DNA from: Candidatus Barnesiella excrementavium
Lineage (GTDB): Bacteria > Bacteroidota > Bacteroidia > Bacteroidales > Barnesiellaceae
Direction: 5' to 3'
Assembly: GCA_019115485.1 (NCBI GenBank)
Contig: DXDM01000013.1
Location: forward strand, 1-43,530
Length of the DNA: 43,530 nt
The notes under the pieces are model-generated. The model searched no databases. It was not told the origin of the DNA and saw only the letters and a program-made list of their open reading frames with translations. Of this stretch, positions 26,212 through 34,140 are shown in pieces; position 1 is the stretch's first letter; the number at the start of each line of letters is the position of its first letter. The translations under genes and the position numbers were made by a program.

Positions 26212-27512
26212 AAGAACCATCGGTAACCGTAGGAATACTCTCGGGCGAACACCTTGCATTCGCCTTCAACGATACCTATCTGTGGGGAACTACCCCGGTC
26301 GAAGGGGCCCAGGAGGTCTACATCGACGAGGGTCGAATCGCCTGGAACGGAGGCCGGTACGACCAACTCTGCTTCACCCCGCAACACCCCGACGGCTCCT
26401 TCTGCCTCAAAGGGGTGACCATCGGGGTGAAATTCCACTGGGAGCGCCGCGAAGACCAGACTTTCAGGGGGAGCCTACGACTTGTCGTTGACGAGGGGCG
26501 TATCACCGCCATCAACGAACTGGGCATCGAAGAGTATCTGCTCAGCGTCATTTCGTCGGAGATGAGTGCCACCGCCTCGCTCGAGCTGCTCAAATCGCAC
26601 GCCGTCATCTCGCGCAGCTGGCTGCTGGCTCAAATCCGGAAGGACAAGGCGCAAGCCGGGAGCAAACCCGTCTCGACCCGCCACACGGCCGACGAACTGA
26701 TTCGCTGGTACGACCGCGAGGACCATCGCCTATTCGACGTCTGCGCCGACGACCATTGCCAACGCTACCAGGGCATTACCCGGGCCTCTACACCCCTCGT
26801 CGGCGAGGCCGTGCAGGCCACCCGGGGCGAGATACTCACCTGCGACGGCACGATATGCGACACCCGCTTCTCCAAGTGTTGCGGCGGGGTGATGGAGCGC
26901 TTCTCCTCCTGCTGGGAGGAGGTCGACCCGCCCTACCTCGTAGCCCGACGCGACAGCCGCGACGAACTCGACTTCCCCGATTTGCGCATCGAGGAGAATG
27001 CCCGCCGATGGATCGAAGCGACACCCGAAGCCTACTGCCACACCACCGATACCCGGATACTTGGGCAGGTACTCAACAACTACGACCGGGAGACGACCGA
27101 CTTTTACCGCTGGCGGGTCGACTATACACAAGAGGAACTCGCCTCGCTTATCCGGGAAAAATCGGGTTTCGACCTGGGGCATATTGTCGACCTGCGCCCC
27201 GTCGAGCGGGGCACCTCGGGCCGCATTGTACGGCTGCGCATCGAAGGCACTCGACGGGCAATCACCATAGGCAAGGAGCTGGAAATACGCCGCACCCTCT
27301 CGCCGTCGCACCTGTACAGCTCGGCCTTCGTGGTCGACCGGCAGGAGGTGGTCGACGGGATACCCCGACGCTTCGTCCTGCGGGGAGCCGGCTGGGGCCA
27401 CGGCGTGGGGCTCTGCCAGATAGGCGCCGCCGTCATGGGCGAACAGGGATACAGCTACCGCCAGATACTCCTGCACTACTATGCGGGAGCCACACTCGAA
27501 AAAATATACTGA
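26208..27512 (+). CDS. SpoIID/LytB-domain protein (lytic-transglycosylase-like), no signal peptide
   Basis: The 434-residue protein carries the SpoIID domain: IEEYLLSVISSEMSATASLELLKSHAVISRSW with the catalytic-type Glu E118, and a C-terminal block GAGWGHGVGLCQIGAAVMGEQGYSY near residues 385-410. In Bacillus, SpoIID cleaves glycan strands already stripped of peptides. Unlike that protein, this one begins [15 protein letters not shown] with no visible signal peptide or anchor, so it should be cytoplasmic. The start is fixed by the 4-base ATGA overlap with the DUF4922 gene. Cysteines in SKCCGGVMERFSSCW resemble the paired cysteines of SpoIID homologues. Confidence 0.85.
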   Translation: MKEPSVTVGILSGEHLAFAFNDTYLWGTTPVEGAQEVYIDEGRIAWNGGRYDQLCFTPQHPDGSFCLKGVTIGVKFHWERREDQTFRGSLRLVVDEGRITAINELGIEEYLLSVISSEMSATASLELLKSHAVISRSWLLAQIRKDKAQAGSKPVSTRHTADELIRWYDREDHRLFDVCADDHCQRYQGITRASTPLVGEAVQATRGEILTCDGTICDTRFSKCCGGVMERFSSCWEEVDPPYLVARRDSRDELDFPDLRIEENARRWIEATPEAYCHTTDTRILGQVLNNYDRETTDFYRWRVDYTQEELASLIREKSGFDLGHIVDLRPVERGTSGRIVRLRIEGTRRAITIGKELEIRRTLSPSHLYSSAFVVDRQEVVDGIPRRFVLRGAGWGHGVGLCQIGAAVMGEQGYSYRQILLHYYAGATLEKIY

Positions 27513-27516
27513 CACC

Positions 27517-29376
27517 ATGCACACACACTCGTCGAAAAACAGATCGCCCTGGGGCTGGGTACCCACCCTCTACTTTGCACAAGGGCTTCCCTATGTGGCC
27601 GTCATGACCATCTCGGTCATCATGTACAAACGGCTGGGCATCTCCAACACCGACATCGCCCTCTACACCAGCTGGCTCTACCTGCCGTGGGTCATCAAAC
27701 CCTTTTGGAGCCCCTTTGTCGACCTGTTGAAGACCAAGCGGTGGTGGGTCGTCGCCATGCAGATGCTTGTCGGGGCAGGACTGGCCGGTATCGCATTCAC
27801 CCTTCCCGCCCCCCACTTTTTCCAAATCACGCTGGCCATCTTCTGGCTGGTGGCATTCAGCTCGGCCACGCACGACATCGCCGCCGACGGCTTCTACATG
27901 CTGGCCCTCGACTCGCACCGGCAAGCCATGTATGTGGGCATACGCAGCACCTTCTATCGGGTGGCCACCATCGCCGGGCAGGGGCTGCTGGTCATTCTCG
28001 CCGGGTGGCTCGAATCGAGCACCGGCCTCACCCCCCTCACGCTCGACGTGAAGGCCGGGCCGCAATATGCCAGCGAGACCGCGCTCCCCTCGACCTGCCA
28101 CACGGCCGATACCGGCACCGGCGAGATGCACTTCGTGGCCACACCCGCCGTGCTCGAAATAAGTACCGAAGCCAATCCCGCCCGGGTCGACTCGGTGAGT
28201 GCATGGGTCACCCGGCAGAACATCGCCAACGGCTTTGCCGTGGCCGAGACAACCACCTCGGCCGCCACCCCCGCAGCGGGAAACAACGCTCCGTCGCTCA
28301 ACCGGTTCGAACGCTTTATCCGCGAGACCTTCGGCGAGAAACGGGAGGCGGGCCGCCACCCCCTCTCCGGCAACATCGGGGTGGTGAAGGTGTGCCTCTC
28401 GCAGAAACCGGCTCCCGACGAGACCGTCGTGCTCAACACCGTGTTCCAGCGGGGCGACCGGAGTATCTTCATCACACAGGGCGAACGGCTCGAATTTACC
28501 GAGGCCAACTGGGACAAACCGGCCTATATTGCCATACAGACCGACCCGAAGCTGAGGCAGACATCAACGGCATCGTTCGAGGGGACCTCGGGCCAGATAG
28601 CCCTGGCCTGGTCGATTACCTTCTTCGTCCTGGCCGGATTCTTCATCGCCATCAGCCTCTACCACAAATACATTCTGCCCCGTCCCGTCTCCGACCGGGC
28701 CGTGCGCCAAGCCACCGCCTCGAACATCTTCCGGGAGTTCCTGGCCACCTTCGTCTCCTTCTTCCGCAAGAAACAGATAGGTATTGCCCTGCTCTTCATG
28801 CTGCTCTACCGGCTGCCCGAGGCCCAGCTGGTGAAACTCATCAACCCCTTCCTGCTCGACCCCAGGGAGATGGGCGGACTGGGACTCACCACAGGACAGG
28901 TGGGACTGGTCTACGGCACCATCGGCATACTGGGGCTCACCCTGGGCGGTATCATCGGCGGCATCGTGGCCGCCAAAGGCGGACTGCGCCGGTGGCTGTG
29001 GCCCATGGCTTGGAGCATCTCGCTCACCTGCGCCACCTTCGTCTACCTCAGCTACGTCCAGCCCGACAGCCTGTGGGTCATCAACCTCTGTGTCTTCATC
29101 GAGCAGTTCGGCTACGGGTTCGGCTTCACCGCCTACATGCTCTACCTCATCTACTTCTCCGAAGGCGAGCACCAGACCGCCCACTACGCCATCTGCACCG
29201 CCTTCATGGCGCTGGGCATGATGCTGCCGGGCATGGCTGCCGGCTGGTTGCAGGAGCTTATCGGCTACAAACACTTCTTCAACTGGGTGATGATTTGCTG
29301 CGTGGCCACCATCGCCGTGTGCGCCTTCCTCAAAATAGACCCCGACTATGGCCGGAAGAAAACCGACATGCGCTAA
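27517..29376 (+). CDS. AmpG-like MFS transporter with large soluble insertion, probable muropeptide or amino-sugar permease
   Basis: The 619-residue inner-membrane protein starts at ATG 27517, four bases after the SpoIID stop. The N-terminal half (WVPTLYFAQGLPYVAV, then LYTSWLYLPWVIKPFWSPFVD) strongly resembles AmpG-type permeases that import anhydromuropeptides. After about six helices a soluble segment of about 180 residues (about 175-355) is inserted. It contains FITQGERLEFTEANWDKPAYI, like beta-sandwich (Calx-beta-type) repeats. The C-terminal helices resume at about 360. Ordinary AmpG proteins lack this insertion. In context it should import a product of peptidoglycan turnover; MurNAc or GlcNAc-containing sugars fit the downstream kinase and etherase. 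Confidence 0.75.
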   Translation: MHTHSSKNRSPWGWVPTLYFAQGLPYVAVMTISVIMYKRLGISNTDIALYTSWLYLPWVIKPFWSPFVDLLKTKRWWVVAMQMLVGAGLAGIAFTLPAPHFFQITLAIFWLVAFSSATHDIAADGFYMLALDSHRQAMYVGIRSTFYRVATIAGQGLLVILAGWLESSTGLTPLTLDVKAGPQYASETALPSTCHTADTGTGEMHFVATPAVLEISTEANPARVDSVSAWVTRQNIANGFAVAETTTSAATPAAGNNAPSLNRFERFIRETFGEKREAGRHPLSGNIGVVKVCLSQKPAPDETVVLNTVFQRGDRSIFITQGERLEFTEANWDKPAYIAIQTDPKLRQTSTASFEGTSGQIALAWSITFFVLAGFFIAISLYHKYILPRPVSDRAVRQATASNIFREFLATFVSFFRKKQIGIALLFMLLYRLPEAQLVKLINPFLLDPREMGGLGLTTGQVGLVYGTIGILGLTLGGIIGGIVAAKGGLRRWLWPMAWSISLTCATFVYLSYVQPDSLWVINLCVFIEQFGYGFGFTAYMLYLIYFSEGEHQTAHYAICTAFMALGMMLPGMAAGWLQELIGYKHFFNWVMICCVATIAVCAFLKIDPDYGRKKTDMR

Positions 29377-29426
29377 ATAAAGCCAAAACAACCCAAAAGG
29401 TAACCCGCAGAATCAAAAAAAGTATA

Positions 29427-29434
29427 TAATTTTG
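29427..29434 (+). promoter_or_regulatory. Candidate -7 element for the dehydrogenase-kinase-murQ genes
   Basis: TAATTTTG matches the -7 consensus. No clear -33 box is seen. It would start transcription near 29441, upstream of the hairpin at 29471-29496. Confidence 0.4.
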
Positions 29435-29470
29435 TCCTGCCGAATGCAGATTCTACAAGCGTGAAAGAAC

Positions 29471-29496
29471 CGTGACCTTCCCCGAGGAAGGTCACG
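29471..29496 (+). terminator. Perfect 11-bp hairpin in the 29377-29524 intergenic region
   Basis: CGTGACCTTCC and its complement flank the loop CCGA. No U-tract follows. It may terminate or stabilise the transcript of the first five salvage genes, or act as a leader structure for the dehydrogenase gene, because a -7 element lies upstream of it. Confidence 0.45.
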
Positions 29497-29524
29497 TCGG
29501 TCGTATGATTTAAAATCAACCGAG

Positions 29525-32329
29525 ATGAAAGATTCAAAATACAGTGCTTATTTGAAAGAGGTCGAGAGATTCATTCCCAAGGACCGTATTTATACCGACG
29601 AATTACGCCGACTGGCATGGGGCACCGATGCCGGCTTCTACCGGCTGATTCCCCAGATTGTTATCCGCTCGAAAAACGAAGAGGAGGTGGCCCGCCTCTT
29701 GACGCTGGCCGACCGGTATGCCCTGCCCGTGACCTTCCGGGCGGCCGGGACCTCGCTCTCGGGACAGAGCATCAGCGACTCGATACTGATTGTGGCCGGC
29801 AAGAACTGGGAGCACTACACCCTCTCGGACGACCACAGCCAGATTACGCTGCAACCCGGCATCATCGGGGCGCGCGTGAACGAGATTCTGAAACCCTACG
29901 GCCGCAAGTTTGCCCCCGACCCCGCCTCGGTCAAGTCGGCCATGGTGGGCGGCATCGTCATGAACAACGCCTCGGGCATGAACTGCGGCACCCATGCCAA
30001 CAGCGACAAGGAGCTGATTTCGGCCAAAATCGTTCTGGCCGACGGTACCCGCCTCGACACGGGTGACGCCGCAAGCCGCCGCGCCTTCGAGCAAAGCCAC
30101 GCCCCCTTCCTGAAACGCATCGCCGAGCTGCGCGACGACATACGGGCCGACCAGGCTCTGAGCGACCGTATCCGCAAGAAATATGCCATCAAGAACGTGA
30201 CCGGTCTCAACCTGTTGCCCTTCGTGGCCTACGACGACCCGTTCGACATCATCGCCCACCTCATGGTAGGTTCGGAAGGTACCCTCGCCTTCCTCTCGGA
30301 GGTCACGATGAAGACCGAGCACGACTACCCCTGCTCGGCCAGCGCCATGCTCTACTTCAACGAGATCAAAGAGGCCTGCCACGCCGTGGTGGCCATGAAG
30401 CAGGGACCCGTATTCAGCGCCGAGATGCTCGACAAGAAATCGCTCGCCTCGGTGGGCGACACCACCGGCGAGGGACTCACTGCCGTACTCACCGAGACCA
30501 AGGCCGATACCCCCGAAGAGTTGCAGGCTCACATCGAAGCCATCAAAAAGATACTGGCGCCTTTCCAGACCGCCACACCCATACACTTCACCGACAAGCC
30601 CGAGGAGTACTCCCGCTACTGGGCCATTCGCTCGGGCATCTTCCCCTCGGTAGGCGGCACCCGTCAACTGGGCACCACCGTGCTCATCGAGGACGTGGCC
30701 TTCCCCATCGACGACCTGCCCGAAGCCACCTCCGACCTGCAAGCGCTGCTCGAACGGAACGGCTACTCCGATGCCTGCATCTACGGCCACGCGCTGGAAG
30801 GCAACTACCACTTCATCATCAGCCAGTCGTTCGACTCGCCCGAGCAGGTAGCCCGGTATGAGAAACTGATGGACGAGGTCAAGACACTCGTCGTCGACAA
30901 ATACGACGGCTCGCTCAAAGCCGAGCACGGCACGGGCCGCAACATGGCCCCCTTCGTGCGTTACGAATGGGGCGACAAGGCCTTTGCCTGCATGAAGGCG
31001 GTCAAAGAGCTGTTCGACCCCAAAGGGCTGCTCAACCCCGGCGTCATCTTCAACGACGACCCGCGCTGCCACCTGAAACACTTCAAGCCCATGCCGCTCA
31101 CCAACCCGCACGTAGACCGCTGCATCGAATGCGGTTTCTGCGAGGTGAACTGCCTCACCTGCGGCTTCTCGCTCTCGTCGCGTCAGCGCATCGTCATTCG
31201 CCGCGAAATCTCCCGGCTGAGCCGACTGGCCACCCCCGAGAGCCTCGCCCTCATGCACACTCTGCTGAAACAATATAAATATCTGGGCAACGCCACCTGC
31301 GCCGGCGACGGACTCTGCTCCATGTCGTGCCCGATGGGCATCAGTGTGGGCGACCTCACCCACGACCTGCGGCAGGAGAATCTGCCAGCCGGCAGCCTCG
31401 GCTACAAGACGGGCGACTGGGTGGCCCGCCACTTTGCCGGTACGAAATCGAGTATCCGACCCGTGCTCTACCTGGCCCACACGGCTCACACCCTGCTGGG
31501 CGACAAAGCCATGAGCACCGTGGGCCGTTCGCTCCACCGCCTGGGATTCCCGCTCTGGACCCCGGCCATGCCCAAGCCCTACTACCCGCACGCCATACCC
31601 CAGCACGAGGAGGCGTTGAAGGTGGTCTACTTCCCCAGCTGCATCAACCAGACCATGGGTCCGGCCAAGAACTCGCCCGACCCCACGCCGCTTATCGACA
31701 AGACGGTGGCCCTGCTGCAAAAAGCGGGCTACGAGGTCATCTTCCCCAAGGACATGAAGAACCTTTGTTGCGGTACCATCTGGGAGAGCAAAGGCATGAA
31801 GGATATTGCCGACCGCAAGTCGGCCGAGTTAGAAGACGCTCTCTACGAGGCCAGCCAACAGGGCCGGTACCCCGTACTCTGCGACCAGAGCCCCTGCCTG
31901 CACCGCATGCGCGAGGTGATGACCCGGGTCAAACTCTACGAGCCGGTCGAGTTCATCTACACCTTCCTGCGCGACAAACTGCAATTCCACCCCATCGACG
32001 ACCCCGTGGCCGTGCACATCACCTGCTCGATGCGCAAGATGAACCTGGGACAGATGCTCGTCGACCTGGCCAGCCTCTGCTCACGCCACGTCGTCGTACC
32101 CGAAGAGGTGGGCTGCTGCGGTTTCGCCGGAGACCGGGGCTTCACCCACCCCGAGGTGAACGCTTATGCCCTGCGCAAACTGCGGCCGCAACTCGAAAAG
32201 GCCGGAGTCAAGACCGGCTACTCCAACAGCCGTACCTGCGAGATAGGACTGGCCACCAACTCGGGGGTTCCCTACCTCTCGATTGTCTACCTGGTAGACC
32301 AGTGTACGACTCCCAAACCGAAAGCCTGA
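29525..32329 (+). CDS. FAD-linked oxidoreductase with Fe-S and CCG domains (D-lactate dehydrogenase type)
   Basis: The 934-residue protein is a fusion of a GlcD/DLD-like flavoprotein and a GlpC/LldE-like electron-transfer part. The FAD-binding PCMH domain covers about residues 45-260 (TFRAAGTSLSGQS, VGGIVMNNASGMNCG), followed by the FAD-oxidase C-terminal domain to about 510. Two 4Fe-4S motifs come next (CIECGFCEVNC near 535 and CAGDGLCSMSCP near 597). Two CCG domains follow (CCGTIWESKGM near 747 and CCGFAGDRGF near 862). Such enzymes oxidise D-lactate or similar 2-hydroxy acids to the 2-oxo acid and pass electrons to quinone. The murQ gene downstream, whose product releases D-lactate, makes D-lactate the likely substrate. 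Confidence 0.85.
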   Translation: MKDSKYSAYLKEVERFIPKDRIYTDELRRLAWGTDAGFYRLIPQIVIRSKNEEEVARLLTLADRYALPVTFRAAGTSLSGQSISDSILIVAGKNWEHYTLSDDHSQITLQPGIIGARVNEILKPYGRKFAPDPASVKSAMVGGIVMNNASGMNCGTHANSDKELISAKIVLADGTRLDTGDAASRRAFEQSHAPFLKRIAELRDDIRADQALSDRIRKKYAIKNVTGLNLLPFVAYDDPFDIIAHLMVGSEGTLAFLSEVTMKTEHDYPCSASAMLYFNEIKEACHAVVAMKQGPVFSAEMLDKKSLASVGDTTGEGLTAVLTETKADTPEELQAHIEAIKKILAPFQTATPIHFTDKPEEYSRYWAIRSGIFPSVGGTRQLGTTVLIEDVAFPIDDLPEATSDLQALLERNGYSDACIYGHALEGNYHFIISQSFDSPEQVARYEKLMDEVKTLVVDKYDGSLKAEHGTGRNMAPFVRYEWGDKAFACMKAVKELFDPKGLLNPGVIFNDDPRCHLKHFKPMPLTNPHVDRCIECGFCEVNCLTCGFSLSSRQRIVIRREISRLSRLATPESLALMHTLLKQYKYLGNATCAGDGLCSMSCPMGISVGDLTHDLRQENLPAGSLGYKTGDWVARHFAGTKSSIRPVLYLAHTAHTLLGDKAMSTVGRSLHRLGFPLWTPAMPKPYYPHAIPQHEEALKVVYFPSCINQTMGPAKNSPDPTPLIDKTVALLQKAGYEVIFPKDMKNLCCGTIWESKGMKDIADRKSAELEDALYEASQQGRYPVLCDQSPCLHRMREVMTRVKLYEPVEFIYTFLRDKLQFHPIDDPVAVHITCSMRKMNLGQMLVDLASLCSRHVVVPEEVGCCGFAGDRGFTHPEVNAYALRKLRPQLEKAGVKTGYSNSRTCEIGLATNSGVPYLSIVYLVDQCTTPKPKA

Positions 32330-32336
32330 TAACCGC

Positions 32337-32365
32337 GAGCCGCCCGCTCAACCCGGGAGCGGCTC
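32337..32365 (+). terminator. Intercistronic hairpin
   Basis: GAGCCGC pairs with GCGGCTC with an inner CCG/CGG helix, between the dehydrogenase and kinase genes. There is no U-tract, so it is more likely a processing or attenuating structure than a full terminator. Confidence 0.35.
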
Positions 32366-32380
32366 CAACCCGATAAAGAG

Positions 32381-33226
32381 ATGAACAATATGATTCTACT
32401 TGCCGACAGCGGTTCGACCAAGACCGACTGGGCGCTGGCCCACAACGGTTCATTGGTCAAACGGATAACGACCGAGGGGATAAACCCCTTCTTCCAGACC
32501 GAGGAGGAGATAAGCCGCATCGTTCACGAGCGGCTGATGCCGGCTCTCGACGATACGATGCCCCACGAGGTGCATTTCTACGGGGCCGGTTGTGCCTTCC
32601 CCGAGAAGAACCGCCTGGTCGAGCAGGCCATCACCCGCCATCTGCCGGTACCCGTCGAAATCGGGAGCGACCTGTTGGGGGCCGCCCGCAGCCTCTGCGG
32701 CCGTCGGCCGGGCATTGCCTGCATCATGGGCACGGGGTCGAACTCGTGCTACTACGACGGGCAGACGATTGCCGCCAACGTGTCACCCCTGGGCTACGTG
32801 CTGGGCGACGAGGGGAGCGGCGCCGTACTGGGCCGCCTGCTGGTGGGCGACTGCCTCAAAAACCAGCTGCCCGCAGCGTTGAAGGAGGCCTTTTTCAAAC
32901 GCTTCGACCTCACCCCGCAACTCATTTTGGAGCGGGTCTACAAGCAACCCTTCCCCAACCGCTTCCTCGCCTCGCTCTCGCCCTTCCTCATCGAGCACAT
33001 CGACGAGCCCTGCATACACCGGCTCGTCCTCAACAGCTTCAAGAGCTTCTTCACCCGCAACGTCATGCAATATGACTACCGCGGAGTTAAGGTTCATTTC
33101 ACCGGCTCCATCGCCTACTACTACCGCGAGGTGCTCGACGAGGCCGCCCTCGCCCTGCAAATCGAGCTGGGGCATATCGTCCAAAGTCCGCTGGAAGGAC
33201 TCGTAACCTATCACTCCAACCTGTAA
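32381..33226 (+). CDS. BadF/BadG-type amino-sugar kinase (MurK-like, MurNAc/GlcNAc kinase)
   Basis: The 281-residue ASKHA-fold kinase has the phosphate-1 loop ADSGSTKTDWAL at the N-terminus, the adenosine-side motif IMGTGSNSCYY near residue 115, and LGDEGSGAVLGR near 150. This is the BadF/BadG/BcrA/BcrD family, whose sugar members phosphorylate N-acetylglucosamine or N-acetylmuramic acid at O6. It ends 11 bases before murQ, whose substrate is MurNAc-6-phosphate, so a MurNAc kinase as in Clostridium MurK and the murTKQ genes of Tannerella is the best reading. ATG 32381 and an in-frame ATG three codons later are both possible. Confidence 0.85.
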   Translation: MNNMILLADSGSTKTDWALAHNGSLVKRITTEGINPFFQTEEEISRIVHERLMPALDDTMPHEVHFYGAGCAFPEKNRLVEQAITRHLPVPVEIGSDLLGAARSLCGRRPGIACIMGTGSNSCYYDGQTIAANVSPLGYVLGDEGSGAVLGRLLVGDCLKNQLPAALKEAFFKRFDLTPQLILERVYKQPFPNRFLASLSPFLIEHIDEPCIHRLVLNSFKSFFTRNVMQYDYRGVKVHFTGSIAYYYREVLDEAALALQIELGHIVQSPLEGLVTYHSNL

Positions 33227-33237
33227 ACCACAACGCC

Positions 33238-34062
33238 ATGGCATTCGTCAAGATTACCGAGCAACCCTCGCTGTACGACCACCTCGAAGAGAAATCGGTG
33301 CGGGAAATCCTGCAAGATATCAACACCGAGGACCAGAAGGTGGCACTGGCCGTACAAAAGGCCATACCCAAAATCGAGAAACTCGTGACCCAAATCGTTC
33401 CCCGCATGAAACAGGGCGGACGCATCTTCTACCTGGGAGCCGGTACCAGCGGACGTCTCGGCGTACTCGACGCCTCGGAGATTCCCCCCACCTTCGGCAT
33501 GCCCCCCACGCTGGTCATCGGGCTCATTGCCGGCGGCGACACCGCCCTGCGCAACCCCGTGGAGAATGCCGAGGACAACATGAACCGCGGCTGGGAGGAG
33601 TTGCAGGAGCACGGGGTGAACAATCTGGACACAGTCATCGGCATCGCTGCCTCGGGCACGACCCCCTACGTGGTGGGAGCCCTGCGGGCCGCCCGGACCC
33701 ACGGCATTCTCACCGCCTCCATCTCGAGCAACCCCGACTCGCCTATCGCCCACGAGGCCGACGTGCCCATCGAGATGATCGTAGGCCCCGAGTTTGTCAC
33801 CGGCAGCTCCCGCATGAAATCGGGCACGGGACAGAAGATGATTCTCAACATGATATCGACCTCGGTCATGATTCAGCTGGGACGGGTCAAGGGCAACCGC
33901 ATGGTCAACATGCAACTCACCAACCAGAAACTGGTGGACCGCGGCACCCGCATGGTAGCCGACGAGTTGGGGCTGGACTACGAACAGGCCAAGCGGCTGC
34001 TGCTCCTGCACGGCTCGGTCAAGAAGGCCGTCGATGCCTGGCACACCTCACAAAACAAGTGA
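33238..34062 (+). CDS. murQ: N-acetylmuramic acid 6-phosphate etherase
   Basis: The 274-residue SIS-domain lyase cleaves the lactyl ether of MurNAc-6-phosphate to give GlcNAc-6-phosphate and D-lactate. The diagnostic signature LGAGTSGRLGVLDASEIPPTFG is present near residues 63-85, with the catalytic acid Glu in DASEIPP. A second Glu lies in the VENAEDN stretch near 110. The SIS/C-terminal motif TGSSRMKSGTGQKM is near 190. Length is slightly below the E. coli protein. It is the last gene of the salvage locus, 11 bases after the kinase. Confidence 0.95.
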   Translation: MAFVKITEQPSLYDHLEEKSVREILQDINTEDQKVALAVQKAIPKIEKLVTQIVPRMKQGGRIFYLGAGTSGRLGVLDASEIPPTFGMPPTLVIGLIAGGDTALRNPVENAEDNMNRGWEELQEHGVNNLDTVIGIAASGTTPYVVGALRAARTHGILTASISSNPDSPIAHEADVPIEMIVGPEFVTGSSRMKSGTGQKMILNMISTSVMIQLGRVKGNRMVNMQLTNQKLVDRGTRMVADELGLDYEQAKRLLLLHGSVKKAVDAWHTSQNK

Positions 34063-34097
34063 GGATACCCCCTTCTCCACGAAGGGCACATCCTCAC
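34059..34097. terminator. Hairpin between converging murQ and lipoprotein genes
   Basis: GTGAGGAT pairs with ATCCTCAC, with an inner CCCTTC/GAAGGG helix, overlapping the murQ stop. It is a likely bidirectional 3'-end structure, without a strong U-tract. Confidence 0.5.
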
Positions 34098-34140
34098 AAC
34101 TCGTATTAGACTGAATCAGATTAAATCAGATTGGGCGACA

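Noticed and set aside
27687..29429. Open frame of about 580 codons overlapping the AmpG-like gene in another frame
   Set aside because: His/Arg/Gly-rich out-of-frame translation typical of GC-rich coding DNA; no family features.
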